Below, piece by piece: positions 34,346 to 44,600 of a stretch of 64,000 nucleotides of DNA; position 1 is the stretch's first letter, and every line of letters begins with the position of its first letter. The notes beneath the pieces are model-generated. The model made no database searches. It was not told the DNA's origin and saw nothing but the letters and a program-made list of their open reading frames with translations. The DNA lies in contig OX352761.1 in the NCBI GenBank assembly GCA_947095585.1, forward strand, positions 19,359,277 through 19,423,276, read 5' to 3'. Position numbers and translations under genes: made by a program. The stretch comes from Nephrocerus scutellatus (Eukaryota > Arthropoda > Insecta > Diptera > Pipunculidae).

Positions 34346-35650
34346 ATAGAAATACATTTTTTTTTCGGAGAATGAAAAAAAGCATAACTTAGTTTTGACA
34401 GTTAAATTATCTCTCCGAATACTCCACCGTCAAAAAACATGGCCTAAATAACATTTTGAATGAATGTTTTGACGTTTTCCCATTGTGGACTGTTGCGTAC
34501 TCACTCGCATCTAATGGGAAATGCATTGAAAATGAGAAAAAATGTAGTGTCATACGGGCTTAAGCATAGCGTTGTCATTAGGAAATTTAAGAGGAAGGAG
34601 AGTAGACTCAATTTATTGCAACAAAATATGAATGGAATCAAAAATTAAATATACACGGGCGCGCAATACAACTACATAAAACAATAAACCAAATAAAATG
34701 TAACATTTCGTTGTTGTTAATAGAGAAAAGTAGAATATTATCAACAACAATAACAAAAAATAATGATTGTTCTTACACACCGTAATAATCGTAGCAAAAT
34801 TCTTGTACTGTTAGACACTCGTCTTCAAAATGCAACACAAAAGTTAATAACAACAATAAAAAAAAACTAATAAATATTGAACAAAATAAAAACAAAAAAT
34901 AGCGAAAACATTTATGTTCCTGCGTTGTGAGGAGAATAACAAAAATTACAAATGTATTATTATCGTAGATCGTATAAATGGAATTGACAAGTAAAAATTA
35001 GTTTATTTGCATTGTAAAATGTTCACACAAATATGTAGTATAATTTAAGTAAATTATAGCACATAACACCATCACACACCCACAATCGGATGATTGGCTT
35101 TTTTTGTATTTTATTGTAAATTTTTTATTGTTTTTGTTTATTGTTGTTTTGCTGCTTTCTGCTTATTGTAGTTGTATTTATGCATTAATTACTATTTTAA
35201 AATTCCATTAGAACATTTTCACTATATGAGAACTTTTACAGAACTTTCATTTAATATTTTTTATACTTCTATGGAAAACTACACTAAATTGTACTAAAGA
35301 GTAATTGTAAAGTACACAAATAATAATTGATAAATCATGTAATGTCGACGACTGATGTGTATGTTTTTTACACTATTGAAAGTTTAAGTGAATGACAAAC
35401 AACCATAAAATAATTATAATAAAAATTTACTATTAAAAATTAATGAAATTGTTGATTTTATTTTGAATATAACACTTTTTCTGCAGACTCCGGCAATCGA
35501 AGTGTTCTAACTTCACGCTGTTATATCTGCCAAACTGCTGATGACAGCGCATTTCATTTTTTTTTTTGGCAAACGGCAGTCTGTTATGTTGTTTTCACAC
35601 GATGATAGGTGAAAGGGACAAACCTCGAAAGTAGGCATTATTTACACTGG
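34346..35650. other. Long AT-rich spacer
   Basis: About 1.3 kb with many short poly-A and CAACAA-like words. No coding, TE or shared repeat recognised. Confidence 0.5.
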
Positions 35651-35654
35651 TGTG

Positions 35655-35955
35655 TTGTTGTTAATAATAATAATATTCGGCGCGACAGACCATCTCAGTC
35701 CAAGGCCTAGCTTCTCGCAACCATTTGTGTTGCGCACGTATATTTTTGGACACAAATGGAAGGGACCTACAATTTAAGGCCGGATCCGAACGGCGAATTG
35801 AGAAGCTTTCCGTGACAAGTATTACTCTCGGAACGTTTGTCACCCATTAGCGAGAAGTTGGACACCGTGAAAAATACTTTTGGTGTTACTGTGATTCGAA
35901 CCACGAACCTCCGGCTCAGCAGCCGTACGCAATTCCACTGAGCCACGGCGCCGCA
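35655..35955 (-). mobile_element. tRNA-derived SINE, full-length copy
   Basis: Minus strand. The head starts GGCGCCGTGGCTCAGTGG (35,952-35,935) with a Pol III box A (TGGCTCAGTGG, 35,945-35,935) and a box B (GGTTCGAATC, 35,902-35,893), about 33 bp apart as in a tRNA gene. A unique body follows (AGGTCCCTTCCATTTGTGTC, CGAGAAGCTAGGCCTTGGAC), and the 3' end is (ATT)n near 35,672-35,660. About 290 bp. Other copies at 7.28 and 61.57 kb prove dispersal. Confidence 0.85.
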
Positions 35956-36025
35956 GTTTACTGCAGTCTCAGCGAACACATATTCCCACAGCATGTTTGT
36001 ATTGCGCATGAGACGTTTAGCAGAA
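35950..36025 (-). repeat. Dispersed repeat adjoining the SINE
   Basis: Reverse complement of 9,718-9,785 (see there). It abuts the SINE head, so either the SINE inserted at its edge or both belong to one larger repeat. Confidence 0.6.
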
Positions 36026-36234
36026 AAAGTCGTACAATAATCGATAAAGTGTGCCTATCGAATGCTCGTTAGATTGCCACACTCGGCTACCACCTCGTGC
36101 TTCAAGCTTCTAACTCGCAAGTTGATTAATTTAACTTAATCATAATGGACGATTTAGTTAAATTAGAGCTTATCGAACTTTTCGTATTTTTACAACGTTT
36201 AACAAATGCCGAGCACTATTCCATTTATAGTATT

Positions 36235-36520
36235 GTTGCGAAATTCAGGCTTTCAAGTTCGTAAAGGATTTTGCAAATAAAATACAAGTTCACGATTTAT
36301 ATTGGTAATTGGTGATAACATTAAAATGTACTCAAAAACACTTATTACTTGTACTTCACAATAATTCTTTTACGTGGTAGCTTTATCACTTTGCAAGAAC
36401 TTTTACAACTTCAATGGTTAAATTTCAATTAACTAATGAATTCTCTTCAGTGAACGCCACCTTTTATACTCATTGAAAAGCTTCCAGAAACTTCCAATAT
36501 TATAGACAGAAATATCGAGA
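36235..36520 (-). mobile_element. LTR-like segment, inverted relative to the gypsy relic
   Basis: On the minus strand it reads CTTTTCTCGATATTTCTGTC, a TATA-like GAGTATAAAAGGTGGCGTT, then AT-rich sequence. The same order (CTTTTCTCGATATTTCTATC, TTATAAATAGAGGCGTT) is found on the plus strand at 37,985-38,080. It is therefore an LTR-type sequence pointing away from the coding relic. Confidence 0.5.
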
Positions 36521-36524
36521 AAAG

Positions 36525-37720
36525 ACCAAAAGTCAATGACGTATTGGAGAGAAGACTTTGCGATTTTGTTCTAGACACAGGAGCTTCCAGATCAATTGTG
36601 AGTCCTGAAATGATGTCTTGAGAGCAAGTAGAAAGAGTTAAGGGTGAACGTTTCCTTGTAGTCGAGTTTGGAGGATTAAGGTTTCGACATAGGTTTGTTG
36701 TTGCCCAAGTGAAAGATTAATGCATATTGGGTCTGGACTTTATGATGGCGCACCTGAAGTCACTTGATTTGAGGAAGTAAGTGCTAAGATGGCGTAATAT
36801 AGAAGTTCCGCTCAGAGTTACCGGCAAGCACAATTGTGGATCATTCAGGAAGTGTTGTGTACCAGAGTATAAACAAAGTAGAAGACCGGAAATCCAAAAA
36901 TGTTCAGTTGTTTCACGAATAACGGTCTAACAGATGAAAGATGATTTGATAAGAGAGCAGCTAAGGGAAGATACTTCGATAGATGGAGCAAGGAGAAAGA
37001 CCGTACTGGTATGAAATTGCAACAGCAAGTCAGTGACAGTAAAAAGTTACTGGGTTCAATGACATTCATTGAGATTCAAAAATAGACTACTAGTAAGGCA
37101 ATGGAAATCTGCCGATGGTCGGTCTTCCAAATCAAAGGTAGTGTTACCAACGAATTTGATGAACAAGGTTCTTCACGATGCCCACAGTGGAACATCAGGC
37201 GAACATTTGGGAATTAAGAGGACACTAGATAAAGTAAGAAGTCGATTCTTTTGGGTTAATTGCCGCAGAAATGTTGAAAACTGGTGCCAAAAGTGTGTAA
37301 AATGCGCTGCAAGAAGAGAACTGCAACAAATAGCTAGAGGGAAAACGCATCGATACAAAAGATTGCCATCGAATACCAATGGTGATCAATGTCCATAGAA
37401 CAGTTAATAACAACGTCGTGAGTGGTAATGAAGGGATAAAAACACGGAATCGCCTGCGTGCGAACTATGAAAAATTGCGGGAAGATTTCGTTTGGCAAGA
37501 CAAGACAAGGGAAACAACAGAAACCACAGCAAAGTTGGGAATATCCCTACAAAAGGAACAACGACGCAGTATATCAGATCGAACCAAATCCCAGATGTAA
37601 AAAGTAAGTTGTCCGCATCAACAGATTGACAAGGTACAACATCAGAAGAGGTGCTGAATCTGTTTGGGACGAACAGAATTAAGGTGGGGGTAAGGTTACG
37701 AAAATTAGTTAGTAGCGCAT
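36525..37720 (+). mobile_element. Ty3/gypsy-type retrotransposon relic: protease and integrase pieces
   Basis: Plus strand. An aspartic-protease core DTGAS (36,574-36,588) is followed by ILGLDFM near 36,725 in a broken frame. After about 350 bp comes an integrase zinc-binding region in a 110-codon frame (37,069-37,398): HDAHSGTSGEHLGIKRTL and a CQKCVKCAARRE pair of cysteines, i.e. the HHCC module. A degraded integrase C-terminal region (GNEGIKTR, then KLGI) extends to about 37,720. Reverse transcriptase and RNase H between protease and integrase are missing, so it is a deletion derivative and inactive. Confidence 0.75.
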
Positions 37721-37959
37721 ATAATAAATCGCAATCTACATACTGCATACTAAAAATAAGCACTTCTACGTAGCATACTTTCAGGCTATAAGATTATTCG
37801 AAATGTAACCGCCTGTAAGTTTGAATCATTATTTGCTGGTAAAAATGTAGTCAAACCGGTTTGTGCGGTTTGCCCGGTTTGTGTGAATGAACATTATTGA
37901 ACCTGTAGTTTATTTTTAGAATATGACGCATTGCATATAAGTATCTTTAGTTGTAAATA

Positions 37960-38165
37960 AGGGAATGAGGCTACAATTTTCTGGGCTTTTCTCGATATTT
38001 CTATCTATAAATTGGATGTTTTTGGAAGCTTTTGTTGATTATAAATAGAGGCGTTAGGCCGAAGTAAGTTAGTTCTTATTTGGAATTCAACCAGTGCAGT
38101 TGAAAAGCTCATGAAGAAATAGTAGTGAAGTAAAAGCATTCTTGTAATAAGAGTTTTATGTATCG
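37960..38165 (+). mobile_element. Putative 3' LTR of the gypsy relic
   Basis: Contains CTTTTCTCGATATTTC (37,985), a TATA-like TTATAAATAGAGGCGTT (38,039) and ends near TTGTAATAAGAGTTTTATG. It follows the integrase piece at the expected place. Similar in layout to 36,235-36,520, which is inverted. Confidence 0.5.
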
Positions 38166-38169
38166 ATGT

Positions 38170-39090
38170 TTCCTTCAAAAAAAAAATACAGGTGCGGGCA
38201 CAACACGACTTTGTTTTACGGACGTGACCGGAATTTTCAGTAAATGTATATTAAATTTTTTTTTTAAAATTTTTTAATTTTTTGTTTGTTTTTTGTTTAA
38301 ATTTCTTTTTCACTTAACAGATTTCTCCTAAGTGCTATACTTTTGGAGTTATTTGTAAAAACTCGAAAAACTGTCGCTTCCTGCTGTCAGATTTCCGTCA
38401 AATCAAGTCATCTGGCCCCTCACTATTTATGTAAAAAGCATAAATATGAATTTTCATCCCGCTAAGTTCAGCCATCTGGGCTGTAGAGTGGACACCCCCG
38501 TGGGGTGCAGCATGATTTCTTATTTGAAATGTTGCAGGTCTTTACCACGGGATATTAATCAAGGGTCGTCGGTGCTTAGAGTATACTCCGGATGAGTAAT
38601 GTCTTCGTACTTGCGACCCGAAGTGAAGCACTGCTACTTAGAATCTCTTTATGAGCAAGTCTTTGTATTTAGTGGTTCATTTCATACAATACCACAGGTC
38701 TGTAATAGGGGACAGACGGGAATTTCGTATTCCAAGGGCCTAAGATTTGGTGCATCCTAGTGGCAAATGATGGGGTTCGCGGTTCCGGACGAATGTGCTG
38801 CCAGGGTCTGCTTTTGCAATCGCCCAGGCACTCATTCTGAAAGCGCTGAGTCACTTGATGTCAGACCTCACCGCGTTGCGTTGGTACCGCGGGAATTGTC
38901 CGTGCTTAATGGCGAAAGCTAGGCAAGCGCGGGGCTCACGCTCCAACTCTACACTGTGTATAGAGTGGACACAGAATGGCAGACTTTTTTTATTTTCGCT
39001 TTTTCTGAGTCAGTAAATACGGTAATGGGTAAATCTGCAAAATCCCTAGTTCGAAAATTTTCATGATTACTATACTTCCTTTTACTATGA
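38170..39090 (+). repeat. Rep-B, full copy interrupted by an insert
   Basis: Left part 38,170-38,495: GGTGCGGGCACAACACGACT, TTCAGTAAATGTATATTAAA, CACTTAACAGATTTCTCC, TCAGATTTCCGTCAAATC, CATCTGGGCTGTAGAGTGG. Right part 38,961-39,090: TAGAGTGGACACAGAATGG, ACGGTAATGGGTAAATCTG and the end ACTTCCTTTTACTATG. Together they span both family ends, about 455 bp without the insert. Confidence 0.8.
38496..38960. mobile_element. 465-bp insert with 12-bp target-site duplication
   Basis: TAGAGTGGACAC stands on both sides (38,484-38,495 and 38,961-38,972), and uninterrupted Rep-B copies have it once, so this is an insertion. The insert is more GC-rich than its surroundings, has no TIRs that I can see and no poly(A). 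A 12-bp duplication is longer than that of most DNA transposons and suits target-primed retroposition. I do not recognise the sequence. Confidence 0.7.
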
Positions 39091-40350
39091 AAAAAAAAGT
39101 AATTAAGTCTAATGTACAACTTCAAAACAGAAACTGTTAGATAATAAAAATAATAATTAATATGAGTACCGCTCGATATCAAGTGATTTATAAAACTACT
39201 AATATAGTTTCTTTATTTTATTACTAAGACTGATAAGGGTTAAATAAATGATTTAAAAAATAAATACAATTTTTAGTACCCAATCACTTAAGTAACGTCG
39301 CAGCTGACAGTTGTTCGACCTCAGTTTTTATTTCAGAGCGATCTTGTACGGATACGGAGCCAAATCCTCGCGCCAAATTCGCAAGAAACCGTTCTCATAG
39401 ATGCCCAATACCTGATATCGACGCGGAAGCGTATAATTTCCCGTAATTAAATGGCAAATATAGACGAGGTGAGCGCCGTTGCTCAATGGTTAGTGTGTTG
39501 CACTACAGAAACCCCTTCTTCTCCTGTCTTTAGAAATCAACATAAATCGTCTTAATGATAAATAAAACAAACTTTTGTAATTATATTACATTTATTTTTT
39601 AATACTTATAATAATCGTAATTATTTGAGGGGAGAAAAATAAGGTGGATTTGTTGTTTTTTTTTGTTCTTTTGGTTTCTTTTTCCTCTTGCCGGGAATGA
39701 ATCACAGGGAGACATTTTGTGTTTTGCATTTCGACTGGAAATAATATACACATACATAATAATAACAATGTTAATAGGATGTTATCAGATAAATGGTAAT
39801 TAAAACAAAATAATTTTACATAATTACACAACAACAATAAGTTTTATCATAGATAAATAACAATAAGTTGTCTGGTTTTGGTTTTTCATTATTCGTTTCT
39901 TTACGAATTCCAATGACTATTTGTTGGCGGCTTATGCAGTGGTAATATTTTTTCGTAAATCAGATTTCTACTAAAATAAGCATATCCAACTGAATGTGAT
40001 GTGAATTAAACATTTTGGCTGAAATATCACACGCATCATTGATTTGCCCATTGATGCTGTGACGACATCGCTGAAGTGTGTCTAGTGGAATAGCTTAAAG
40101 CTATAGCCGCTGCTATTAGTCGGTGTAGTGTAAGGGCATTTGTGTCTATTTCCAATCGATTCTTCTTCTTATACTGCTCCTTTAACGAATAAGGGTTGAT
40201 GTACCAAAATATGAGTGCAAGTGCTCACTCCACTTTTTACAAAGAAAACTCTGCTTAAGGTGAATAAAAACCTAATTTCGTCGAAAGCTTGACGAAAATC
40301 CTGGTTTTACACATTTTTTAATTACTTCAAACGGGGTTTTCTTTCCAAAA
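39091..40350. other. Spacer with a tRNA-like half
   Basis: About 1.25 kb of AT-rich sequence. Near 39,472-39,510, GAGCGCCGTTGCTCAATGG followed by TTAGTGTGTTGCACTACAG resembles the 5' half (box A) of a tRNA or SINE head; no box B follows. Otherwise nothing recognised. Confidence 0.35.
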
Positions 40351-40372
40351 GGATGATGGAAGTCTTAGGCGA

Positions 40373-40500
40373 GCCCCATATTGAGCCCGGCTTAGCACAG
40401 CATAGCCTAGCAGAATTAAGTATAACATGTTATGCCCTAAAAACCTCGGCTACGCTATGCTGTTCTGTGCTGCGCTCAATACGCGACTATCCATACTCTC
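40373..40500. repeat. Imperfect foldback
   Basis: TATTGAGC..AGCACAGCATAGCCTAGC near 40,379-40,411 is approximately the reverse complement of GGCTACGCTATGCTGTTCTG..GCGCTCAATA near 40,447-40,482. About 110 bp overall, non-coding. Confidence 0.5.
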
Positions 40501-40844
40501 AGTTTTTATTCCCACCAGTCAATATGTGTGTTTATTTCTTAAACCTACGCTTTTTTTTTGCTTTCTTTGAAAACATTGATGTCTGTATAACAATAAGGTA
40601 ATAAAAAATCTACATTTGTCAGTAAGTAGTTGTAAGAAATCATAAATTGTTTGTATATATTATAATATTCATTGAATTTTTATACATAAAAAATAACTAC
40701 AACAGATATAATAACGAATAAAAACGCTGGGATATTAATTTTTGAGAGAAACTTTATCGTTCTTGCTGCTACAAGTAATAGCTTAATAACAGTTCTTTAA
40801 TGCAATGCACATGTGTCTTATATTGTTATTTACATAAAAGCTCT

Positions 40845-41215
40845 ATTTTATTTGCAGAGGAATAAGGAATTACAACAACAATTGCACTATCTGATTCCTT
40901 CTTTAGAATAAGAAAACCGGCTGTTTATCTGGTTTTTAAATTCTAATTCCCTGTTCCTCGGCAAATAAAATACGCCTAACGTATTGCATTATTAGGCCAG
41001 CATTACACTATCGTATTTCTATGTCAAAGATTTCTCCGGTCAAATCAATATGACAGTACACCCAGTTGTCATTTCTCCTGTCATATATTAGGCAAAACAG
41101 CAGGTTTTCTTATTCCAAGGAAGGAAGGAAGGAAGAAGGAATCAGATAGTGCAATTGTTGTTGTAATTCCTTATTCCTCGGCAAATAAAATACAGCTATT
41201 GTGTCATTCAAGTTA
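40845..41215. mobile_element. Rep-C foldback element
   Basis: Left arm 40,845-40,935: TATTTTATTTGCAGAGGAAT, GGAATTACAACAACAATTGC, ACTATCTGATTCCTTCTT, GAATAAGAAAACC. Right arm 41,090-41,212: the same blocks inverted, ending GGCAAATAAAATACAGC. The centre contains another TIR-like end (GGCAAATAAAATACGCC, about 40,963-40,979), suggesting one copy nested in another. The right arm also has a (GGAA)n run near 41,118. Confidence 0.65.
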
Positions 41216-41613
41216 AATGTGCGTCAAAGATTTTTGACATTGAGAATTCGCACAGCGCCCAAAGAAGAAAAACTACAAATAAAAACTAAAGCAACATAAA
41301 AAATAATAAAAATAACTAATAAAAAATATACCCATGTATATATGTATACATTACGTTATTTATAACTGATAAAAATTATTAATTAGATCACATTATGTTA
41401 AATTGTATATTAATTATTATGTATGTTGTTTCTCAATGCAAGTAGTCATCATTAAAAAGTTTTACTATTTAATTTTGTAACAAATGTTTTTTGTCGATTT
41501 TGGGCGTGTGGGCCGCCGTATTATTCAAAAATTCTGTGATGCAGGCCACGCATGCATTATATGCTTGAACGCAACTCTACTTAGCCCATTTTTATGGCGA
41601 GGGTAATAAAATT
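41216..41613. other. 3' flank of godzilla
   Basis: AT-rich sequence downstream (on the minus strand) of the godzilla stop at 41,614-41,616. It probably holds the 3' UTR. No repeat recognised. Confidence 0.4.
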
Positions 41614-44600
41614 TCAAATCAAAAATTGACTATGATCTGAATATGACTGTGAACGTCGATTTCTTTGAAGAATCCCACCGGCAACAGCAGAAGATATCGC
41701 TGCATCATCATTGGGCAGGGCAACGACCCCAATGCGACCATGTGAGGGAGTTTGAATAAATACCGAATTGGGATCTGTTACAACGACAGCCGAGGGTTCT
41801 TCATTTCGCAGATCTGCTGCCCTCTGCGTTGGAATCTCGCTGCTGGAGGGTCTTTGAATAGCGATTGGTTCGTATATTGATTGCTGTGGTGCAACCATTT
41901 CATCATCATCATCATCATCATAGTCATTACCATCATCCTTGAATGATCCACTTAAATTTGGATTCAGAATATTATTCGATGATAGTGGAGGTGATGTGGT
42001 GGCAATAGCCTGTCCAGATATAATGCGGCTAGCCGTTGTCATTCCGTCAATAATTGGCGTTGAATCGTTTAAGGCAGCAATCATTTGTGAGGTCAGAATT
42101 GGCGATGCGGCGACACTTACAGGAGGATTTCGTCGGAATATCCTTTAACAATTGAAATAAATGAGAAGACTGTGATGAACTTTACTTTTTCTAGATAATT
42201 GAATATTTTTATTACCTCAATATAGGGTAGGACCATATGGAGCGGCTACTATTGTTCAGTTGATTGGCCAAATTTGGTGGGAGATTAGGCGAACGATCAA
42301 AGGGGTTGATTCGTCCGGCATTACGCTGTCGTGATGAATGAGTCAGTAAAACTAAGGGGAAAAGACATATTTTTTAAAAGAATCATGTATGCGTTACCAA
42401 GGTATTTCTTTAAGATTAAAAACAATTATTGTTATGCATGATTTTTTAGTGAAGAAGAGCAGATAAAACACGTTGCAAAGTGTATGCAAAACAGAGAGAC
42501 ACAGATAGGTCGATCCACCTAAACAGAAGAAGTGAACATTTCCAGTATGGATTACACTACGAATTAGCGTGTAGTGGTCATCCCAATAGCAGGTAGAAGA
42601 GGCGACTAATCTTCAAACGAGTTCAGGCCACTCAGTCTATGCTCGTTCTTGCTAAAGGTTCTGGTACGTATTCCAGACTACCATATCTGGCAACAATTTT
42701 AAGACAATCATCGAAATCTCAGCAAGCATACCTCGAAGGTAGGTCCACAGAAACCGCCCCAAGAGTGCGCACGATTGATCACTCGATCATATTGGAGCCA
42801 TTCAAGAAACGTTTACGCAATCAGTTGTGAAGCACTTTCTAAAGCAATTGATCATTTCCATGCTTGGTAACTGAATAATTCATGATCATCTGGACAGCAG
42901 CAACGTTTCAAAATTAGTCGATAAAGGCGTAGCCCAAGGGTGAGGGGTTATTTCGTTCTTGTTTTGGCTAATTGTCGTTAACAAGATCGAGCGAGACATA
43001 ACGAAGTTAACTGCGTATACTGATAACTTTGTAAATCTTATATCAGGACAACACCTATACGTGATTAGCGAGCTCATAGAAATAACACATTCAGCTGTTG
43101 TTGTGACCTTAGAGTCACTCAATCTTAGTTAAGCCCTTACACTTAACTCTTACACAAAATATCTCCGTTATATCTAGAAAACTCAGCTGAAAGTCGTACA
43201 TTGAATTTAGGGCTAATAACATGTGTCACTCTCTATACCAGCAGTAAAAGCATTGGTGATGAATGGGACCTCCAGCCATAGATGGTTGTACACAGCTGTT
43301 GTACGCCTTATCTTTACAAATTCAGTTCTATTCTGATGGCCGACGATGGGCAAAAAACACAATACTAGCAAGCTCAACAGATTTCAGCATCAGCTTCAGA
43401 GAGAATCTATGTGGTTTGTTACCAGACCATACGGGCATTGCAATACACTGCAGACTTGACTTCTACCACTACTAGACTAGACTACTAGGAGATATAACAC
43501 CTTCTTCAGCTAACTACACCCCCAAACTAAGCATCAACTCTAACTTTGTTGTTGAGTTTCCAACTGGAGGAAATTGGAAAGACGGGAAAGTAACGAGGCA
43601 ATGACGGATCCAAGATAAAGAACGGTGTCGATGCAGGCTTCCCAACTCAACTAGCTTTTTCAGGCATAAATTTTAGCGATAAGGGAGGTTTATAAGGCCT
43701 AAGGACAAAACGAAAGGTTTATGTGAGGACAACCAATCCGCTATCAACCATAAAAGTCATATGCGACCGATAATAATTTGAAACTTCTTAAACAGTGCCA
43801 AGAAGAACTGGCTTTGAAATCGTATGGGTGTCAGGGCACTGCAAAATAGAGGGACGAATTAACGAATAAGGGGATCACTCTGGACACGGACAGCGGAAAG
43901 AAACAGATCTCCAATAAGTTCAGTCAAGGATCTAATTCGCTCTTTCTATACTACTATGTTCCAACTAAGCTCGGACAACTTGGAGAACTGCGCCATATCA
44001 AAAGCGTTATAACCATCGAATAATATAGGAAGAAGCACTGAGTTGATCTCCAGAAATCGGAGGAATATTGTCAGAATTGTTGATATTTGAATGGGTCAAT
44101 GGCCAGTAGACAACCATGCTGCTGGGGGTCGAATTAACACAAACGTGACTGAACAATGTTGATTTGGCGTGATCACTTACGTGAACGAGTGACGAGTAGT
44201 GATCATCCCAACATAAATACTCGTTAACGTATGGATTTAATTCACTCGTTAACTGATGTCGTAATTCGACCCTGGGTATTTCATATAACACCGTCCGCAG
44301 AAGGTGTAATAAGGTAAATAAGAAACTCCCATCCAGTACTAAATGTCTGGCTATAGCAGAGTCCAGACATCACAAACTAAGCAAACCATTCTTTTTCGAA
44401 CTGAAAGAGCTTTTAGAGTACAAGAGATCTTCAAGCCGATCTTTCTTGAACGTTTAACCGTTTAATGTAACGTTTCGCGCACGATTTACAGAAAGTTACA
44501 TTCAACCGAAGCTATATATATGCTCTATCGGTAAATGATGGGGATAGATTAAAGCTAGAACTGGTACACTGGCACACTGCCGTAGTAAGGCCAACATTTA

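Noticed and set aside
35893..35952. Functional tRNA gene on the minus strand
   Set aside because: The tRNA-like head runs into a 230-bp conserved body found at two other loci and ends in an ATT tail, so it is a SINE.
39472..39510. tRNA gene
   Set aside because: Only a box A-like half is present, no box B and no cloverleaf can be drawn.
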